From NCBI RefSeq assembly GCF_007556705.1, contig NZ_VJOL01000001.1, positions 1 to 64,000 on the forward strand: a DNA stretch of 64,000 nucleotides. Reading direction: 5' to 3'. A program made the translations under genes and the position numbers. The stretch comes from Tepidimonas thermarum. Its GTDB lineage: Bacteria > Pseudomonadota > Gammaproteobacteria > Burkholderiales > Burkholderiaceae_C. Positions 11,612 through 25,655 of this stretch are shown piece by piece (positions within the stretch are counted from its first letter, which is position 1; every line of letters begins with the position of its first letter). The notes below the pieces were generated by a model. It saw only the letters and a list, made by a program, of their open reading frames with translations, was not told the origin of the DNA and did not search any database.

Positions 11612-13114
11612 TCACGAACGCGCGGGTGACGATGCGTCGTCAGCGAACCAGTGTTCGCGCGCCTTCATGATCAGGGCCGTCGCTTCTTCGCGGCTTTGTC
11701 CCGTGATTTCCATCAATTCGTCGACGGCCAAATCGGCCAGATCGTCGAGCGTGTGCACGCCGGCTTCGGCGAGCTTGGCGATCAGGTCGGTGGTCAAACC
11801 GTCGAGCTCGCGCAGATCCTGCGAGACCTCTTCGACGCTTTCTTCCTTGGCGATTTCCAGCGTCAGCAGCGCGTCCTTGGCACGCGCGCGCAGTTCGTTG
11901 ACGGTGTCCTCGTCGAAGGCCTCGATGTCGAGCATTTCCTGCAGCGGCACATAGGCCACTTCCTCGAGGCTGGTAAAGCCCTCCTCGATCAGGATGTCGG
12001 CGATTTCCTCGTCGACGTCGAGCTTGCTCATGAACAGCTCGCGCAGCGCCTGGCGCTCCTGCGCCTGCTTGGCCGCCGACTCCTCGGCCGTCATGATGTT
12101 GATCTTCCAGCCCGTCAGCTCGGAGGCCAGCCGCACGTTTTGGCCACCGCGGCCGATGGCGATGGCGAGGTTTTCCTCATCGACGACCACGTCCATGGCG
12201 TGCCGTTCTTCGTCGACGACGATGGACTGCACGTTGGCCGGGGCCAGCGCGCCAATGACAAACTGCGCCGGGTCGTCGCTCCACAGCACGATGTCCACCC
12301 GCTCGCCCGAGAGCTCGTTGGTGACGGCATTGACGCGCGAGCCGCGCACGCCCACACAGGTGCCGATGGGGTCGATGCGGCGGTCGTGCGAGAGCACCGC
12401 GATCTTGGCGCGGCTGCCGGGATCGCGCGCGCATGCCTTGATCTCCAGCAGCCCCTGCTCGATCTCCGGGACCTCTTGGCGAAACAGCTCGATCATGAAA
12501 GCCGGCGCGGCGCGCGAGAGCAAAATCGGCGCACCCCGCAGGGTGGGATCGACCTCGATGATGAGCGCGCGCACACGATCGCCCGAGCGGAAGTTTTCCT
12601 TCGGGATCATCTCGCTACGCTTGAGCCGCCCTTCGACGCGACCGCTTTCGACGATCACATCGCCCTTGTCCAGCCGCTTGACGGTGCCCACGAAAATCTT
12701 GTCGCCACGCGACAGAAAGTCGTTGAGCAGCATTTCGCGCTCGGCGTCGCGGATTTTTTGCAGGATGACCTGCTTGGCCGCCATGGCGCCGATGCGGCCA
12801 ATGGGCACGCTCTCGATGCGTTTTTCGATGTAGTCGCCGACCTGTATGCCCGGGTGGTCCTCGACCGCGTCGGAGTACAGCTCCTCGGCATCCGGGTTTT
12901 GCAGGCCGGCCTCATCGGGCACCACCTTCCAGCGCTGGAAGGTTTCGTAGGCACCGGTATCCGGGTCGATCGACACGCGCACGTCCACCTCGCCGCCAAG
13001 CAACTTTTTGGTCGCCGACGCGAGGGCCGATTCCACCGCGCCCAACACGACGCGCGGCTCCACGTTCTTCTCGCGCGAGATGGCATCGATCAACATCAAC
13101 ATTTCGCGGTTCAT
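11612..13114 (-). CDS. nusA: Transcription termination/antitermination factor NusA
   Basis: Binds RNA polymerase and nascent RNA to control pausing, termination and antitermination. It has 500 residues: an N-terminal polymerase-binding domain, an S1 domain near 135-200 ([17 protein letters not shown]), two KH domains (the second with [18 protein letters not shown]), and two C-terminal acidic repeats ([22 protein letters not shown] and [18 protein letters not shown]). The repeats match those that bind the alpha subunit and N protein in E. coli. Its position between rimP and infB is the classical order. NusA may act on the hairpin in its own operon leader. Confidence 0.98.
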   Translation of the reverse strand: MNREMLMLIDAISREKNVEPRVVLGAVESALASATKKLLGGEVDVRVSIDPDTGAYETFQRWKVVPDEAGLQNPDAEELYSDAVEDHPGIQVGDYIEKRIESVPIGRIGAMAAKQVILQKIRDAEREMLLNDFLSRGDKIFVGTVKRLDKGDVIVESGRVEGRLKRSEMIPKENFRSGDRVRALIIEVDPTLRGAPILLSRAAPAFMIELFRQEVPEIEQGLLEIKACARDPGSRAKIAVLSHDRRIDPIGTCVGVRGSRVNAVTNELSGERVDIVLWSDDPAQFVIGALAPANVQSIVVDEERHAMDVVVDEENLAIAIGRGGQNVRLASELTGWKINIMTAEESAAKQAQERQALRELFMSKLDVDEEIADILIEEGFTSLEEVAYVPLQEMLDIEAFDEDTVNELRARAKDALLTLEIAKEESVEEVSQDLRELDGLTTDLIAKLAEAGVHTLDDLADLAVDELMEITGQSREEATALIMKAREHWFADDASSPARS

Positions 13115-13149
13115 TGCTTTGGCCTGCCTTTCACTGCCTGCGTACTCTT

Positions 13150-13731
13150 TTATGCGTTGTCGGCGGCGTCGCGCGGGCGACGCCCCTTGAAATCCACGAT
13201 CGGGGCCAGACGCGCCTCGCGCACCTCGTCGAGCGTAAAACCCAGCACCTGCACCACCTGCGGCTCAGCCCGCCGGCGCGGCGCGCCGCGCTGCGGCTGG
13301 GCGGGCGCGTCCTCGACCCACTCCAGCCGCCAGGTGCCGGGCGCATCGCCCTGGCGCAACACGCCACGAAACTTCTTGCGCGACGGCGCCACGGCCCCCT
13401 GCCCGGCCGCGCCGATAGGCGCGCGCAGCGTCAGGTCCACCACCTCGCCCACGAAGCGCTGGTAGTCGCGCGCATGGCGCAGCGGCCGGTCGATGCCGGG
13501 CGAGCCGACTTCCAGCCGCTTGTAGTCCACGCCCTCGACCTCCAGCACGTACTGGAGCTGCCGGGTGACGCGCTCGCAGTCCTCCACGGTGATGAAGCGC
13601 TCTTGCGGCAGCCCCGGCTCCCAGGGCCAATCGATGGTCACGCGCAGCAAACCACCGGCGGACCGCTCCAGATCCACCAACTCATACCCGAGCCCGACCA
13701 CCGTCTGCTCTACCGCTTGCTGCCAGCCCAT
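13150..13731 (-). CDS. rimP: Ribosome maturation factor RimP
   Basis: Needed for 30S subunit maturation. It has 193 residues, longer than the roughly 150 of E. coli; the extra part is a loop rich in Pro/Gln/Arg near 150-163. The signature [21 protein letters not shown]... is seen as [22 protein letters not shown] start at 13731 because AAAGGA precedes that ATG. An in-frame ATG at 13857 would read through the leader terminator. First gene of the operon. Confidence 0.95.
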   Translation of the reverse strand: MGWQQAVEQTVVGLGYELVDLERSAGGLLRVTIDWPWEPGLPQERFITVEDCERVTRQLQYVLEVEGVDYKRLEVGSPGIDRPLRHARDYQRFVGEVVDLTLRAPIGAAGQGAVAPSRKKFRGVLRQGDAPGTWRLEWVEDAPAQPQRGAPRRRAEPQVVQVLGFTLDEVREARLAPIVDFKGRRPRDAADNA

Positions 13732-13826
13732 GTGTCCTTTCGTCGCCCCTGCGTCACCTGCTTGCCACCGCGCCCACCGCGGCACGCGGCCGCCCGGCCC
13801 CGTGCACGCCCCCAACGCGTTCGACC

Positions 13827-13858
13827 AAAAAAAATGGGCCGGTATGCACCCGCCCATT
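13827..13858 (-). terminator. Terminator-like hairpin in the rimP-nusA-infB leader (possible attenuator)
   Basis: On the minus strand a 7-bp stem AATGGGC/GCCCATT (13858-13852 with 13839-13833), with an inner GGGT/ACC extension, is followed at once by eight T (13834-13827). It reads in the operon direction between the candidate -10 and rimP, about 100 bases before the start codon. No minus-strand gene lies upstream that it could serve, since gst is divergent. It therefore looks like an attenuator. Confidence 0.75.
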
Positions 13859-13874
13859 CGGTCGTGACTGGTCT

Positions 13875-13880
13875 ATTCTA
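13875..13880 (-). promoter_or_regulatory. Candidate promoter of the rimP operon (-10 TAGAAT)
   Basis: TAGAAT on the minus strand would start transcription near 13868, just before the leader hairpin. No good -35 is visible, so the assignment is tentative. Confidence 0.4.
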
Positions 13881-13929
13881 GCACTTTGGGTGAGAATGCG
13901 CATCCCACCCACGTCTTGCCACACCCGCC

Positions 13930-14631
13930 ATGATCGACGTTTATACCTGGCCCACGCCCAATGGACACAAAGTTCACATCGCGCTGGAGGAGTGCGGCCT
14001 GCGTCTGGGGCGGGACTGGCGCGTGCACCCTATCGACATCGGCAAGGGCGACCAGTTCAGCCCGGCGTTTTTGCGCATCAGCCCCAACAACAAAATCCCC
14101 GCCATCGTCGACCCCGACGGCCCCGATGGCAAGCCGATCGCGATGTTCGAATCGGGGGCGATCCTGCTGTACCTGGCCAGCAAAACCGGCAAACTGTTGC
14201 CCCGGGGTGAGCGCCAGCGCTGGGAGGTGCTGCAGTGGCTGATGTTCCAGATGGGCGGGGTGGGGCCGATGCTGGGGCAGGCGCACCATTTTCGGCTCTA
14301 TGCGCCCCAGAAGATCGACTACGCCATCGAACGCTACACACGCGAGGCGCAGCGCCTCTACGGCGTGATGGAGCGCCGCCTGCAAGCCAGCCCCTGGCTG
14401 GGCGGGCGCAGCTACAGCGTCGCCGACGTGGCCACGTTCCCCTGGGTGCGGTCGTGGCAGAACCAGGGGGTGAACCTGTCCGACTACCCAGCGGTGCAGG
14501 CGTGGTTCGAGCGCATTGCCGCGCGCCCTGCCGTCCAGCGCGGGCTGCAGGTGCTGGCCGATGCGCGCAAGCCCCTGGACGACCGCGCGCGGGCGGTGCT
14601 GTTTGGCAACGACGGTCGCGCCCAGGGGTAA
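13930..14631 (+). CDS. yfcG: YfcG-like glutathione S-transferase / disulfide-bond oxidoreductase
   Basis: A 233-residue cytosolic GST-fold protein. The N-terminal thioredoxin-like domain opens YTWPTPNGHKVHIALEE, and RISPNNKIPAIVD then FESGAILLYLA give the glutathione site. This is the pattern of E. coli YfcG/Ure2p-type enzymes, which reduce disulfides with glutathione rather than conjugating xenobiotics. The helical C-terminal domain contains GRSYSVADVATFPWV. The gene is monocistronic in appearance, divergent from the rimP operon and upstream of two tRNA genes. Confidence 0.88.
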   Translation: MIDVYTWPTPNGHKVHIALEECGLRLGRDWRVHPIDIGKGDQFSPAFLRISPNNKIPAIVDPDGPDGKPIAMFESGAILLYLASKTGKLLPRGERQRWEVLQWLMFQMGGVGPMLGQAHHFRLYAPQKIDYAIERYTREAQRLYGVMERRLQASPWLGGRSYSVADVATFPWVRSWQNQGVNLSDYPAVQAWFERIAARPAVQRGLQVLADARKPLDDRARAVLFGNDGRAQG

Positions 14632-14657
14632 CGCCGGCAGGCCGGCGGGCAAGCCGG

Positions 14658-14663
14658 TACAAT
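14658..14663 (+). promoter_or_regulatory. Candidate tRNA promoter (-10 TACAAT)
   Basis: TACAAT lies 15 bases before the tRNA-Pro 5' end, placing the start near 14670. A GC-rich inverted repeat (GCCGGC around 14633-14646) sits between gst and this hexamer but has no T-tract. Confidence 0.5.
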
Positions 14664-14678
14664 GCGGCTGTCGGACGT

Positions 14679-14755
14679 CGGAGCGTAGCGCAGTCTGGTA
14701 GCGCATCTGCTTTGGGAGCAGAGGGTCGAAGGTTCGAATCCTTTCGCTCCGACCA
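14679..14755 (+). tRNA. tRNA-Pro (anticodon TGG)
   Basis: A 77-base cloverleaf with acceptor stem CGGAGCG/CGCTCCG, a D-arm beginning TAGCGCAG, anticodon loop TTTGGGA giving TGG, T-loop TTCGAAT and an encoded ACCA end. Confidence 0.97.
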
Positions 14756-14774
14756 CCCTTACACACAACCCCTG

Positions 14775-14851
<77 letters not shown>

Positions 14852-14874
14852 GCCACACGCACACCATTCACGAC

Positions 14875-15705
14875 ATGACCGTCACCATCAAGGACGCCGC
14901 AGGCATCGAAGGCATGCGCATCGCCGGCCGGCTGGCGGCCGAGGTGCTGGACTACCTGACGCCGTTTGTCCGCCCCGGCGTCACCACCAACGAGCTCGAC
15001 CGCCTGGCGCACGACTACATCGTGCAGGTGCAAGGCGCGGTGCCGGCCCCGCTCAACTACGCACCCAACGGCTACACGCCCTACCCCAAAAGCATTTGCA
15101 CCTCGGTCAACCACGTGGTGTGTCATGGCATCCCCAACGACAAACCGCTCAAAAAAGGCGACATCGTCAACATCGACGTCACCGTGATCAAGGACGGCTG
15201 GCACGGCGACACCAGCCGCATGTTTTTGGTGGGAGACGTGCCGCCGCACGCACGCCGGCTGTGCCAAATCACGTACGAAGCGATGTGGAAAGGCATCCAG
15301 CTGGTGCGCCCCGGCGTGCGCTTGGGCGACATCGGCCACGCCATTCAGACCTACGCCGAGGGTGCCGGCTACAGCGTCGTGCGTGAGTTTTGCGGCCATG
15401 GCATTGGCCGGCGCTTCCACGAGGACCCGCAGGTTTTGCACTATGGACGACCCGGCACGGGCATGGAGCTGCGGCCGGGCATGACCTTCACCATCGAGCC
15501 CATGATCAACCAGGGCCGGCGCGACATCCGCGAGCTGGGCGACGGTTGGACCATCGTCACCAAAGACCGCTCGCTGTCCGCGCAGTGGGAGCACACCGTG
15601 CTGTGCACCGACGACGGCTACGAGGTGCTGACCTGCTCGGCCGGCACACCGGCACCGCCTGCATTCGTCGCCGCAGCGCCCGCCGCCCCGCCGACGCCGG
15701 CCTGA
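14875..15705 (+). CDS. map: Type I methionine aminopeptidase
   Basis: Removes the initiator methionine from new proteins. It has 276 residues. The five metal ligands of the pita-bread fold can be placed at D101, D112 (GWHGDTS), H175 ([10 protein letters not shown]), E208 (FTIEP) and E239 (QWEHT). The substrate histidine of VCHGIPN is His84. A short Ala/Pro-rich tail ends the protein. It directly follows two tRNA genes and probably shares their transcript. glnD begins 37 bases downstream, a common pairing in betaproteobacteria. Confidence 0.97.
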   Translation: MTVTIKDAAGIEGMRIAGRLAAEVLDYLTPFVRPGVTTNELDRLAHDYIVQVQGAVPAPLNYAPNGYTPYPKSICTSVNHVVCHGIPNDKPLKKGDIVNIDVTVIKDGWHGDTSRMFLVGDVPPHARRLCQITYEAMWKGIQLVRPGVRLGDIGHAIQTYAEGAGYSVVREFCGHGIGRRFHEDPQVLHYGRPGTGMELRPGMTFTIEPMINQGRRDIRELGDGWTIVTKDRSLSAQWEHTVLCTDDGYEVLTCSAGTPAPPAFVAAAPAAPPTPA

Positions 15706-15742
15706 TCGGCGGGACGGCACGGTTCTTGCAAGTGGCGGTGCC

Positions 15743-18427
15743 ATGCGTGTGCCAGCCCCAACCCCCATTCCCCAGTCTGACGACATCGCCGCGCTGCGGC
15801 AGCGCTACCGCGACGACAAACAGGCCCTGCTGCAAGCCATCGCCGGGCTCAGCGGCCGTGCCCGCAGCGTTGCCCCCTTGCTGCGGCGCCTGAGCCGGCT
15901 GACCGACCGCACCCTCAGAACGCTGTGGCGTCGCGCTGGCCTGCCAGCGTCGCTCACGCTGGTGGCGGTGGGGGGCTACGGCCGCGGCGAGCTGTTTCCG
16001 TTTTCCGACATCGACGTGCTCGTCCTGTTGCCCGATGACGCCAAGCCCGAGGCCGACGCAGGACTGCGACAGGCGGTGGAGCGCTTCATCGGGCACTGCT
16101 GGGACGTCGGGCTGGAGCTGGGCTCGAGCGTGCGCACGGTGGCCGAGTGCCTGCGGGAGGCCGGTGCCGACATTTCGGTGCAAACCGCTTTGCTCGAGAG
16201 CCGCTGGCTCGCCGGTGACCGCCACCGCTTCGTTGTCCTGGGGCAGGCGCTGGCGGACCAAATCGACCCGCTGGCCTTTTGCCGCGCCAAGCAGTTCGAG
16301 ATGCAGCAGCGCCACCAGCGCTACGAAAACACCCCGTACGCGCTCGAGCCCAACTGCAAGGAGTCGCCCGGGGGCTTGCGCGACCTGCAGGTGATTCTGT
16401 GGGTCGCCAAGGCCGCCGGTCTGGGCCACACCTGGGACGAACTGGCGCAGCGCGGGCTGGCCACCGCGCACGAGGTGCGGCAGCTCAAGAGCAACGAGGC
16501 GCTGCTGAGCCTGATTCGCGCGCGCTTGCACGTGCTGGCGCGGCGGCGTGAAGACCGGTTGGTGTTCGATCTGCAAACGCCGCTGGCAGCCGCGTTTGGC
16601 ATCGAGGCGCCAGCGCCGGCGGGCAACGGCCGCGAACACTCGGCGCGGCGCGCGCGCATGGCCAGTGAGCGGCTCATGCGCCGCTACTACTGGGCCGCCA
16701 AGGCCGTCACCCAGCTCAACCAGGTGCTGCTGCTCAACATTCAGGAGCGGCTCGAAGGCGACGCACACCGCCTCGACCCGCCCCGGCCGATCAACGCGCG
16801 CTTTGGGGACAAAGGCGGCTTGCTGGAGGTGGCCCACGACGACCTGTACTGGCGGCACCCCCAAGCCATCCTCGAAACCTTTTTGCTCTACCAACAAGTC
16901 CCCGGCATCAAGGGCCTGTCGGCGCGCACGCTGCGCGCACTCTACAACGCCCGGCCGGTCATGAACGCCGCCTTTCGGCGCGATCCGGTCAACCGCCGCA
17001 CCTTCTTGCAAATCCTGCAACAGCCGCAGGGCATCACGCACGCCTTTCGGCTCATGAACCAAACGTCCGTGCTCGGGCGCTACCTGTGGCCGTTTCGCAA
17101 TGCGGTGGGCCAAATGCAGCACGACCTGTTCCACGTCTACACGGTGGATCAGCACATCCTGATGGTGCTGCGCAACATGCGCCGCTTCTTCATGCCCGAG
17201 CATGCGCATGAGTACCCGTTTTGTTCGCAGCTGGCGGCCGGCTGGGACAAACCCTGGGTGCTGTACGTGGCGGCGCTGTTTCACGACATCGGCAAGGGGC
17301 GCGGGGGCGACCATTCGCTGCTGGGCGCGCGCGACGTGCTGACCTTTGCCCGTCAGCACGGCATCGCCCGCGAGGATGCGGCGCTGATTCACTTTCTGGT
17401 CGAGCAACACCTCACCATGAGCCAGGTCGCGCAAAAGCAAGACCTCAGCGACCCGGCGGTGATCCAGGCGTTTGCCGAACGGGTGCGCGATGAGCGGCGC
17501 CTGACCGGCTTGTACCTGCTGACCGTGGCCGACATCCGGGGCACCAGCCCCAAGGTCTGGAACGGTTGGAAAGCCAAGCTGCTCGAGGACCTCTACCGCG
17601 CCACCGCGCGCGTGCTCGGCGGCAGCGCGCCCGACCCGCACGCCGAGGTGGAAGCGCGCAAGCGCGAAGCGCTGGCGCTGCTGGCGCTGCACGCCCTGCC
17701 CCATCAGGCCCACCAGGCGCTGTGGTCGCGCTTGGACGTGGGCTATTTCATGCGGCACAGCGCCGATGAAATCGCCTGGCACACCCGCCACCTGTCGCGC
17801 GCGCTGGCCCAGGCCGCCCCGGATGCGCCGGTCACGCTGGTGCGTGCCCGCCCCTCGCCAGCAGGCGAGGGGTTGCAGGTGCTGGTCTACACGCCGGACC
17901 GCTCCGACCTGTTTGCGCGCATCTGCGGCTTCTTCGACCGTTCGGGGTTTTCCATCCTCGACGCCAAGATTCACACCACCGCGGATGGCCACGCGCTCGA
18001 CACCTTCCAGGTGGCCACCGAAACGCCGACCGAGCACCACCGCGAACTGGTCGGCCTGGTCGAAAGCGGCCTGCCCCCCGCCCTCGATTCGGCCGCGCCG
18101 CTGCCACCGCCGGGCAGCGGGCGCGTCTCGCGCCGCGTGCGCAGCTTTCCGGTCGTCCCGCGCGTGCAGCTGCAGCCGGATGAACGCGGTCAGCGGTGGC
18201 TGCTCAGCCTCTCGGCCAGCGACCGCCGGGGGCTGCTCTACCGCATTGCCGCGGTCTTCGCCCGCCACCAGGTGCAGCTGCAGTTGGCCAAGGTCACCAC
18301 CCTGGGCGAGCGGGTCGAAGACACCTTCCTCATCACCGGCCCCACCCTGCACGTGGCACGCGAGCAGGCACAGCTGACGCAGGATTTGCTGGCGGTTCTG
18401 GACGACACCCCGCACAACGGCGTATAG
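15743..18427 (+). CDS. glnD: [Protein-PII] uridylyltransferase / uridylyl-removing enzyme
   Basis: The nitrogen sensor that uridylylates PII when glutamine is low and reverses this when it is high. At 894 residues it has the usual size. The nucleotidyltransferase motif [16 protein letters not shown] is at 77-92. The HD domain has HVYTVDQH and [12 protein letters not shown]. Two C-terminal ACT domains bind glutamine (near [21 protein letters not shown] and [20 protein letters not shown]). The ATG at 15743 is not preceded by a strong Shine-Dalgarno. PII (glnB) is not in the window. Confidence 0.96.
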   Translation: MRVPAPTPIPQSDDIAALRQRYRDDKQALLQAIAGLSGRARSVAPLLRRLSRLTDRTLRTLWRRAGLPASLTLVAVGGYGRGELFPFSDIDVLVLLPDDAKPEADAGLRQAVERFIGHCWDVGLELGSSVRTVAECLREAGADISVQTALLESRWLAGDRHRFVVLGQALADQIDPLAFCRAKQFEMQQRHQRYENTPYALEPNCKESPGGLRDLQVILWVAKAAGLGHTWDELAQRGLATAHEVRQLKSNEALLSLIRARLHVLARRREDRLVFDLQTPLAAAFGIEAPAPAGNGREHSARRARMASERLMRRYYWAAKAVTQLNQVLLLNIQERLEGDAHRLDPPRPINARFGDKGGLLEVAHDDLYWRHPQAILETFLLYQQVPGIKGLSARTLRALYNARPVMNAAFRRDPVNRRTFLQILQQPQGITHAFRLMNQTSVLGRYLWPFRNAVGQMQHDLFHVYTVDQHILMVLRNMRRFFMPEHAHEYPFCSQLAAGWDKPWVLYVAALFHDIGKGRGGDHSLLGARDVLTFARQHGIAREDAALIHFLVEQHLTMSQVAQKQDLSDPAVIQAFAERVRDERRLTGLYLLTVADIRGTSPKVWNGWKAKLLEDLYRATARVLGGSAPDPHAEVEARKREALALLALHALPHQAHQALWSRLDVGYFMRHSADEIAWHTRHLSRALAQAAPDAPVTLVRARPSPAGEGLQVLVYTPDRSDLFARICGFFDRSGFSILDAKIHTTADGHALDTFQVATETPTEHHRELVGLVESGLPPALDSAAPLPPPGSGRVSRRVRSFPVVPRVQLQPDERGQRWLLSLSASDRRGLLYRIAAVFARHQVQLQLAKVTTLGERVEDTFLITGPTLHVAREQAQLTQDLLAVLDDTPHNGV

Positions 18428-18498
18428 TGGGATGGCCGCTACGCGGCGGATGGCCGCGGGTGGCAACCCCATGGACCGTTCAAGGGAGCGCGACGACC

Positions 18499-22059
<3,561 letters not shown>

Positions 22060-22246
22060 CCCTGTCGTTCCCTGTGACGGGCCCGCCGGCCGGTGGGCCT
22101 CGGTGTGCAGGGTATGTCGCCCAGGCACGCGTGCCCATCCGGTCCAGCCCCAACAGGGATCGCCCTTACACGTTTACCACGACCCGCCCCGCCACGCGTG
22201 GTGGGCCGCGTCGCATCGCTACGGGGCTGCGGGGTGTCCCGGGATG

Positions 22247-22846
22247 CTAGCGGCGGTCGGCCAAGGCGTGCGCGATGGTGCCCAGGTCCACGTATTCGAG
22301 CTCGCTGCCCACGGGCACCCCCCGGGCCAGCCGCGTGACCTTCAGGCCCAGCGCCTGCGCCAGCCGGCTGATGATGTGCGCGGTTGCTTCACCCTCGGCC
22401 GTGAAGCTGGTGGCCAGGATCACCTCCTGCACGGCCGGCGTGGCCTGCAGGCGCTGCAGCAGGGGGTGTACGCCGATGTCATCCGGCCCGATCCCGTCGA
22501 GCGGACTCAACCGCCCCATGAGCACGAAATAGCGCCCCCGGTAGCTGCCGGTGCGCTCGATCGCGGCCTGGTCCGCCGGGGTCTCGACGATGCACAGCTG
22601 CGCGGGATCGCGCGCCGGATCGGCGCAGGTGGGGCAGACATCCTCTTCGGCAAAGGTGTGGCACAGCCGGCAGTGCCGGATGCCCTCGGCCGCCGCCTGC
22701 AGCGCGTGGGCGAGCTGCAGCGCGCCGTCGCGGTCGTGCTGCAACAGGTGGTAGGCCATGCGCGAGGCCGAGCGCTGACCGACGCCGGGCAGGCGCTGCA
22801 ACGCCTGCACGAGTTGATCGAGCCGCCGCGAGGCTGGAGGTGCCAT
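22247..22846 (-). CDS. recR: Recombination mediator protein RecR
   Basis: Works with RecFO to load RecA on gapped DNA. It has 199 residues: a helix-hairpin-helix ([20 protein letters not shown]), a Cys4 zinc finger ([16 protein letters not shown]) and a Toprim domain ([26 protein letters not shown] split over 87-120, with [12 protein letters not shown]). The closing [16 protein letters not shown] motif is diagnostic. It follows ebfC by 27 bases in the conserved dnaX-ebfC-recR operon. Confidence 0.97.
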   Translation of the reverse strand: MAPPASRRLDQLVQALQRLPGVGQRSASRMAYHLLQHDRDGALQLAHALQAAAEGIRHCRLCHTFAEEDVCPTCADPARDPAQLCIVETPADQAAIERTGSYRGRYFVLMGRLSPLDGIGPDDIGVHPLLQRLQATPAVQEVILATSFTAEGEATAHIISRLAQALGLKVTRLARGVPVGSELEYVDLGTIAHALADRR

Positions 22847-22873
22847 GGCCGCTGATCGGGCGGACAGCGCCGC

Positions 22874-23206
22874 TCAGAACGGAAACTTCATGCCGCCCGG
22901 CAGGCCGGGCATGCCCGCCGTGACCTTGGCCATGCGCTCCTGCGTCGTCTCCTCGACCTTGCGCACGGCGGCGTTGAAGGCCGCCGCGACCAGATCCTCG
23001 AGCATGTCCTTGTCATCGGCAAGCAGCGACGGGTCGATGGTGACGCGCTTGACGTCGTGCTTGCCGGTCATGACCACCTTGACCAGCCCAGCGCCGGACT
23101 CGCCGGTGACCTCGAGCTGCGCGAGTTCCTCCTGCGCGCGCTTGAGGTTTTCCTGCATGGCCTGGGCCTGCTTCATCAGACCCGCGAGTTGTCCTTTGTT
23201 GAACAT
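22874..23206 (-). CDS. ebfC: YbaB/EbfC family nucleoid-associated protein
   Basis: A 110-residue DNA-binding protein of the YbaB/EbfC family. The N-terminal amphipathic helix is [20 protein letters not shown], the family core is [20 protein letters not shown], and the Gly/Pro/Met-rich tail ([13 protein letters not shown]) is typical. E. coli YbaB binds DNA as a dimer; its precise role is unclear. I place the start at 23206 (MFNKGQL), the usual family start. It lies between dnaX and recR, the conserved arrangement. Confidence 0.95.
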   Translation of the reverse strand: MFNKGQLAGLMKQAQAMQENLKRAQEELAQLEVTGESGAGLVKVVMTGKHDVKRVTIDPSLLADDKDMLEDLVAAAFNAAVRKVEETTQERMAKVTAGMPGLPGGMKFPF

Positions 23207-23241
23207 GGATGCGACTTTCTTGCAATGCAACGGGAGAGGGT

Positions 23242-24903
23242 TCACGCGGCTGGGGAGCCGTCGACGGGCTGGATGCTACCAGGGACGATGGTGGCGCCGT
23301 ACTCGCGCATCAGCGTCTGCACCAGGGGGTCGGCGCGTATCGCCGCCTCGGCCTCGGCCTGGCGCGCACGCTGGCGCGCCGCGCGGCGCTCGGCGGGTGA
23401 GTCCGGCGCCGGCCCCACCTCGACCGACAGGCGCCAGCCCTCTGGCAGCCCCAGGTGGGCGGCCATGGCAGCCTCCAGCCGCTCGCGCGGGCCGTCCTGG
23501 GCCAGGGTTTGCCGGGGCACGCGCAAGCGCCAGGCCCCGTCACGGCGCTCGACCAGCACACCCTGCAGCGCCAGCTCGCGCGCCAGGGCCTGCAGGCGAC
23601 CCGCCGCTTCAAGCGCATCGACGATGCGCTCCCAGTCGTCCGCCAGGTCCACGGCTGGCGGCAGTGCGGATGTCTCAGACGGCGCTGCGGGTGTCGGTGC
23701 CGGTGTCGGTGCCACCGGGGGCGTCAGCGGTGTTTTTTTTTCCGTGGCTTGCGGCGCGGCGGACGCCGTCGGCGGCATCGGCGCGCCAACGGCGGCCGCC
23801 ACCACGACCGGCTGCGCATCGGGCATGAAGGTCAGCGCGCGCAGCAACACCATGGTCAGCGCCGCGTACTCGTCGGGGGCCAGCCCCAGCTCCGCGCGGC
23901 CGTGCAGGCACAGGCTGTAGAGCAGCTGCGTGACGTCGGCAGGCAATGCGGCCGCCAGGGTTACCAGCGCCGGCTCATCGGGCGACCCCTCGCCCGTCCA
24001 CTGCACCACGGCCAGGCGTTGCAGGACGGCGGTGAGCTCTTCCAGCGTGGCGCCCGGTGCCACCCCATGCGCGCGCATGTCGTCGATGGTGGCCACCAGG
24101 GCGCGCGCGTCGCCAGCGGCCAGCGCGTGCAACAGCGCATACACCGGCGCCCTGTCCACCACCCCGAGCATCTGGCGCACGCCCGACTCCTCCAGGCGCC
24201 CGCCGCCAAAGGCGATCGCCTGGTCGGTCAGGCTCAGCGCATCGCGCATCGAACCGCGTGCGGCGCGCGCCAACAGGCGGATCGCGCCGTCATCGGCGAC
24301 CACACCTTCGACGTCGAGCACCCGCCGCAGGTGCATGGCCACGGTCTCGGGCGCCATGGGGCGCAGGTTGAACTGCAGACAGCGGCTCAACACCGTCACC
24401 GGCACTTTTTGCGGATCGGTGGTGGCCAGCACGAACTTGAGGTACTCGGGGGGCTCTTCCAGCGTCTTCAACATCGCGTTGAAGGCGGTGTTGGTCAGCA
24501 TGTGCACTTCGTCGATCATGAAGACCTTGAAGCGCCCCTGCACCGGTTTGTAGATGGCCTGCTCGAGCAGCGTTTGCACCTCGTCCACGCCCCGGTTGGA
24601 GGCCGCGTCGAGCTCGGTGTAGTCGACGAAGCGGCCCGCATCGATCTCGCGACAGGCGTCGCACACGCCGCACGGCGTGTCGGTGATGTAGCCTTGGCCA
24701 TCCGGCCCGGTGCAGTTGAGCGACTTGGCCAAAATGCGCGAGACGGTGGTCTTGCCCACCCCGCGGGTGCCCGTAAACAGGTAGGCGTGATGCAAGCGGC
24801 GCGCGCGCAACGCGTTGCCCAGCGCCTGCACCACGTGTTCCTGCCCGACCATCTCGGCAAACGTCTTGGGACGGTATTTGCGGGCCAGAACCAGATAGGA
24901 CAT
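23242..24903 (-). CDS. dnaX: DNA polymerase III subunits tau/gamma
   Basis: The clamp-loader ATPase that assembles the beta clamp and tethers polymerase cores. The full frame is 553 residues. Walker [10 protein letters not shown] is at about 45-53. The zinc-binding Cys cluster lies near 64-83 ([11 protein letters not shown]). The DExx box is seen as MIDEVH, and the sensor motif [15 protein letters not shown] is present. Domain III ends near residue 365. A Pro/Thr/Ala-rich linker and the tau-specific part then follow. Nine A residues at codons 388-391 could cause slippage and yield a shorter gamma-like product; see the separate entry. Confidence 0.97.
   Translation of the reverse strand: MSYLVLARKYRPKTFAEMVGQEHVVQALGNALRARRLHHAYLFTGTRGVGKTTVSRILAKSLNCTGPDGQGYITDTPCGVCDACREIDAGRFVDYTELDAASNRGVDEVQTLLEQAIYKPVQGRFKVFMIDEVHMLTNTAFNAMLKTLEEPPEYLKFVLATTDPQKVPVTVLSRCLQFNLRPMAPETVAMHLRRVLDVEGVVADDGAIRLLARAARGSMRDALSLTDQAIAFGGGRLEESGVRQMLGVVDRAPVYALLHALAAGDARALVATIDDMRAHGVAPGATLEELTAVLQRLAVVQWTGEGSPDEPALVTLAAALPADVTQLLYSLCLHGRAELGLAPDEYAALTMVLLRALTFMPDAQPVVVAAAVGAPMPPTASAAPQATEKKTPLTPPVAPTPAPTPAAPSETSALPPAVDLADDWERIVDALEAAGRLQALARELALQGVLVERRDGAWRLRVPRQTLAQDGPRERLEAAMAAHLGLPEGWRLSVEVGPAPDSPAERRAARQRARQAEAEAAIRADPLVQTLMREYGATIVPGSIQPVDGSPAA
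23731..23743 (-). other. A9 slippage tract in dnaX (candidate tau/gamma switch)
   Basis: The plus strand has nine T at 23733-23741, so the message reads GG-AAAAAAAAA-CACC. In frame this is GAA AAA AAA ACA (E388 K389 K390 T391). Slipping by -1, or one extra A, gives 19 more codons and a stop at 23675, a product of about 409 residues. Losing one A gives KKHR then TGA. Both out-of-frame readings stop soon, as in Thermus dnaX, where an A9 tract is used for transcriptional slippage. Confidence 0.65.
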
Positions 24904-24924
24904 GCGCCCATTCTAGCGGTGGCA

Positions 24925-24930
24925 TACAAT
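24925..24930 (+). promoter_or_regulatory. Candidate SRP RNA promoter (-10 TACAAT)
   Basis: TACAAT ends four bases before the predicted 5' end of the SRP RNA and 22 bases beyond the divergent dnaX start. No clear -35 is visible. Confidence 0.5.
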
Positions 24931-24934
24931 GGCA

Positions 24935-25034
24935 GGTGACGGGCCTTCCCGCATGGTGAAGCGGCCAACCGGGTCAGGTGGGGAACCAAGCAGCCCTAAC
25001 CGTGTAGCCAGTGCCGGGGTCAAGGCTCGTCACC
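24935..25034 (+). ncRNA. ffs: Small signal recognition particle RNA (4.5S)
   Basis: A 100-base hairpin RNA that binds Ffh and guides membrane proteins to FtsY. The ends pair, GGTGACGGGCCTT with AAGGCTCGTCACC, with one G-U-type exception. The apical part carries the conserved SRP domain IV pattern GGTCAGGTGGGGAACC then AAGCAGCCC. A T-rich run (TTCG, seven T, G, four T) follows at 25035-25050 and would act as terminator with the closing stem. It lies between dnaX and trxA. Confidence 0.93.
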
Positions 25035-25071
25035 TTCGTTTTTTTGTTTTGCCACCCTTGCACGCACCACC

Positions 25072-25404
25072 ATGGCCAGTGACCTCATCAAACATGTGAC
25101 CGACGCCACCTTCGACGCCGATGTGCTGCAGTCCAGCACGCCGGTGCTGGTGGACTTCTGGGCCGAATGGTGCGGACCGTGCCGCATGATCGCCCCCATC
25201 CTGGACGAAGTGGCCAGCGCGTACCAGGGCAAGCTGCAAATCGCCAAGGTCAACGTGGACGAAAACCGCTCGGTGCCGGCGCAGTATGGCATCCGCGGCA
25301 TCCCCACGCTGATGCTGTTCAAAAACGGCCAGCTCGCGGCCACCAAGGTGGGCGCGCTGAGCAAGGCGCAACTGACGGCGTTCGTCGAGCCGTACCTGGC
25401 ATGA
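25072..25404 (+). CDS. trxA: Thioredoxin
   Basis: A 110-residue cytoplasmic disulfide reductase. The active site WCGPC sits at 33-37 in [18 protein letters not shown]. The cis-proline is in [12 protein letters not shown], and the buried Asp is in VDFW. Typical length and no signal peptide. It follows the SRP RNA and precedes rho, the common trxA-rho order of proteobacteria. Confidence 0.98.
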   Translation: MASDLIKHVTDATFDADVLQSSTPVLVDFWAEWCGPCRMIAPILDEVASAYQGKLQIAKVNVDENRSVPAQYGIRGIPTLMLFKNGQLAATKVGALSKAQLTAFVEPYLA

Positions 25405-25655
25405 TGCCGGCGGCCCGCGCGGCCCATCGCCGGCCGTCGGCGCGCGCCGATGCCCGGCAACCCCTGGTTTTGGTGTCATAATCACACCGCCGGACGCAAC
25501 GCATCCGTTGCCGTCCCGTCCCGGCCGGTCCCGTCACCGGCTGAGTGGGCACTGACCGCCGACGTACCGGCTCCCACACGTTTGATTTGTCTTGCAGCGG
25601 CTGGCACCCGGCCGCAGGCAGCCAATGCCACACTCCCCCTCCGGAGTCGATTCCC
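25405..25655 (+). promoter_or_regulatory. rho leader region with candidate -10 (CATAAT at 25477-25482)
   Basis: This 251-base gap holds no convincing gene. TCATAAT at 25476-25482 is the best -10 and would give a leader of about 165 bases. Long untranslated leaders subject to autogenous Rho termination are known for rho in E. coli. A short frame at 25450-25665 starts before this -10, overlaps the rho start and looks like chance. Confidence 0.4.

Noticed and set aside
22060-22246. Gap upstream of the binding-protein gene as a promoter or RNA element
   Set aside because: No -10 hexamer, hairpin with T-tract or conserved RNA pattern could be supported.
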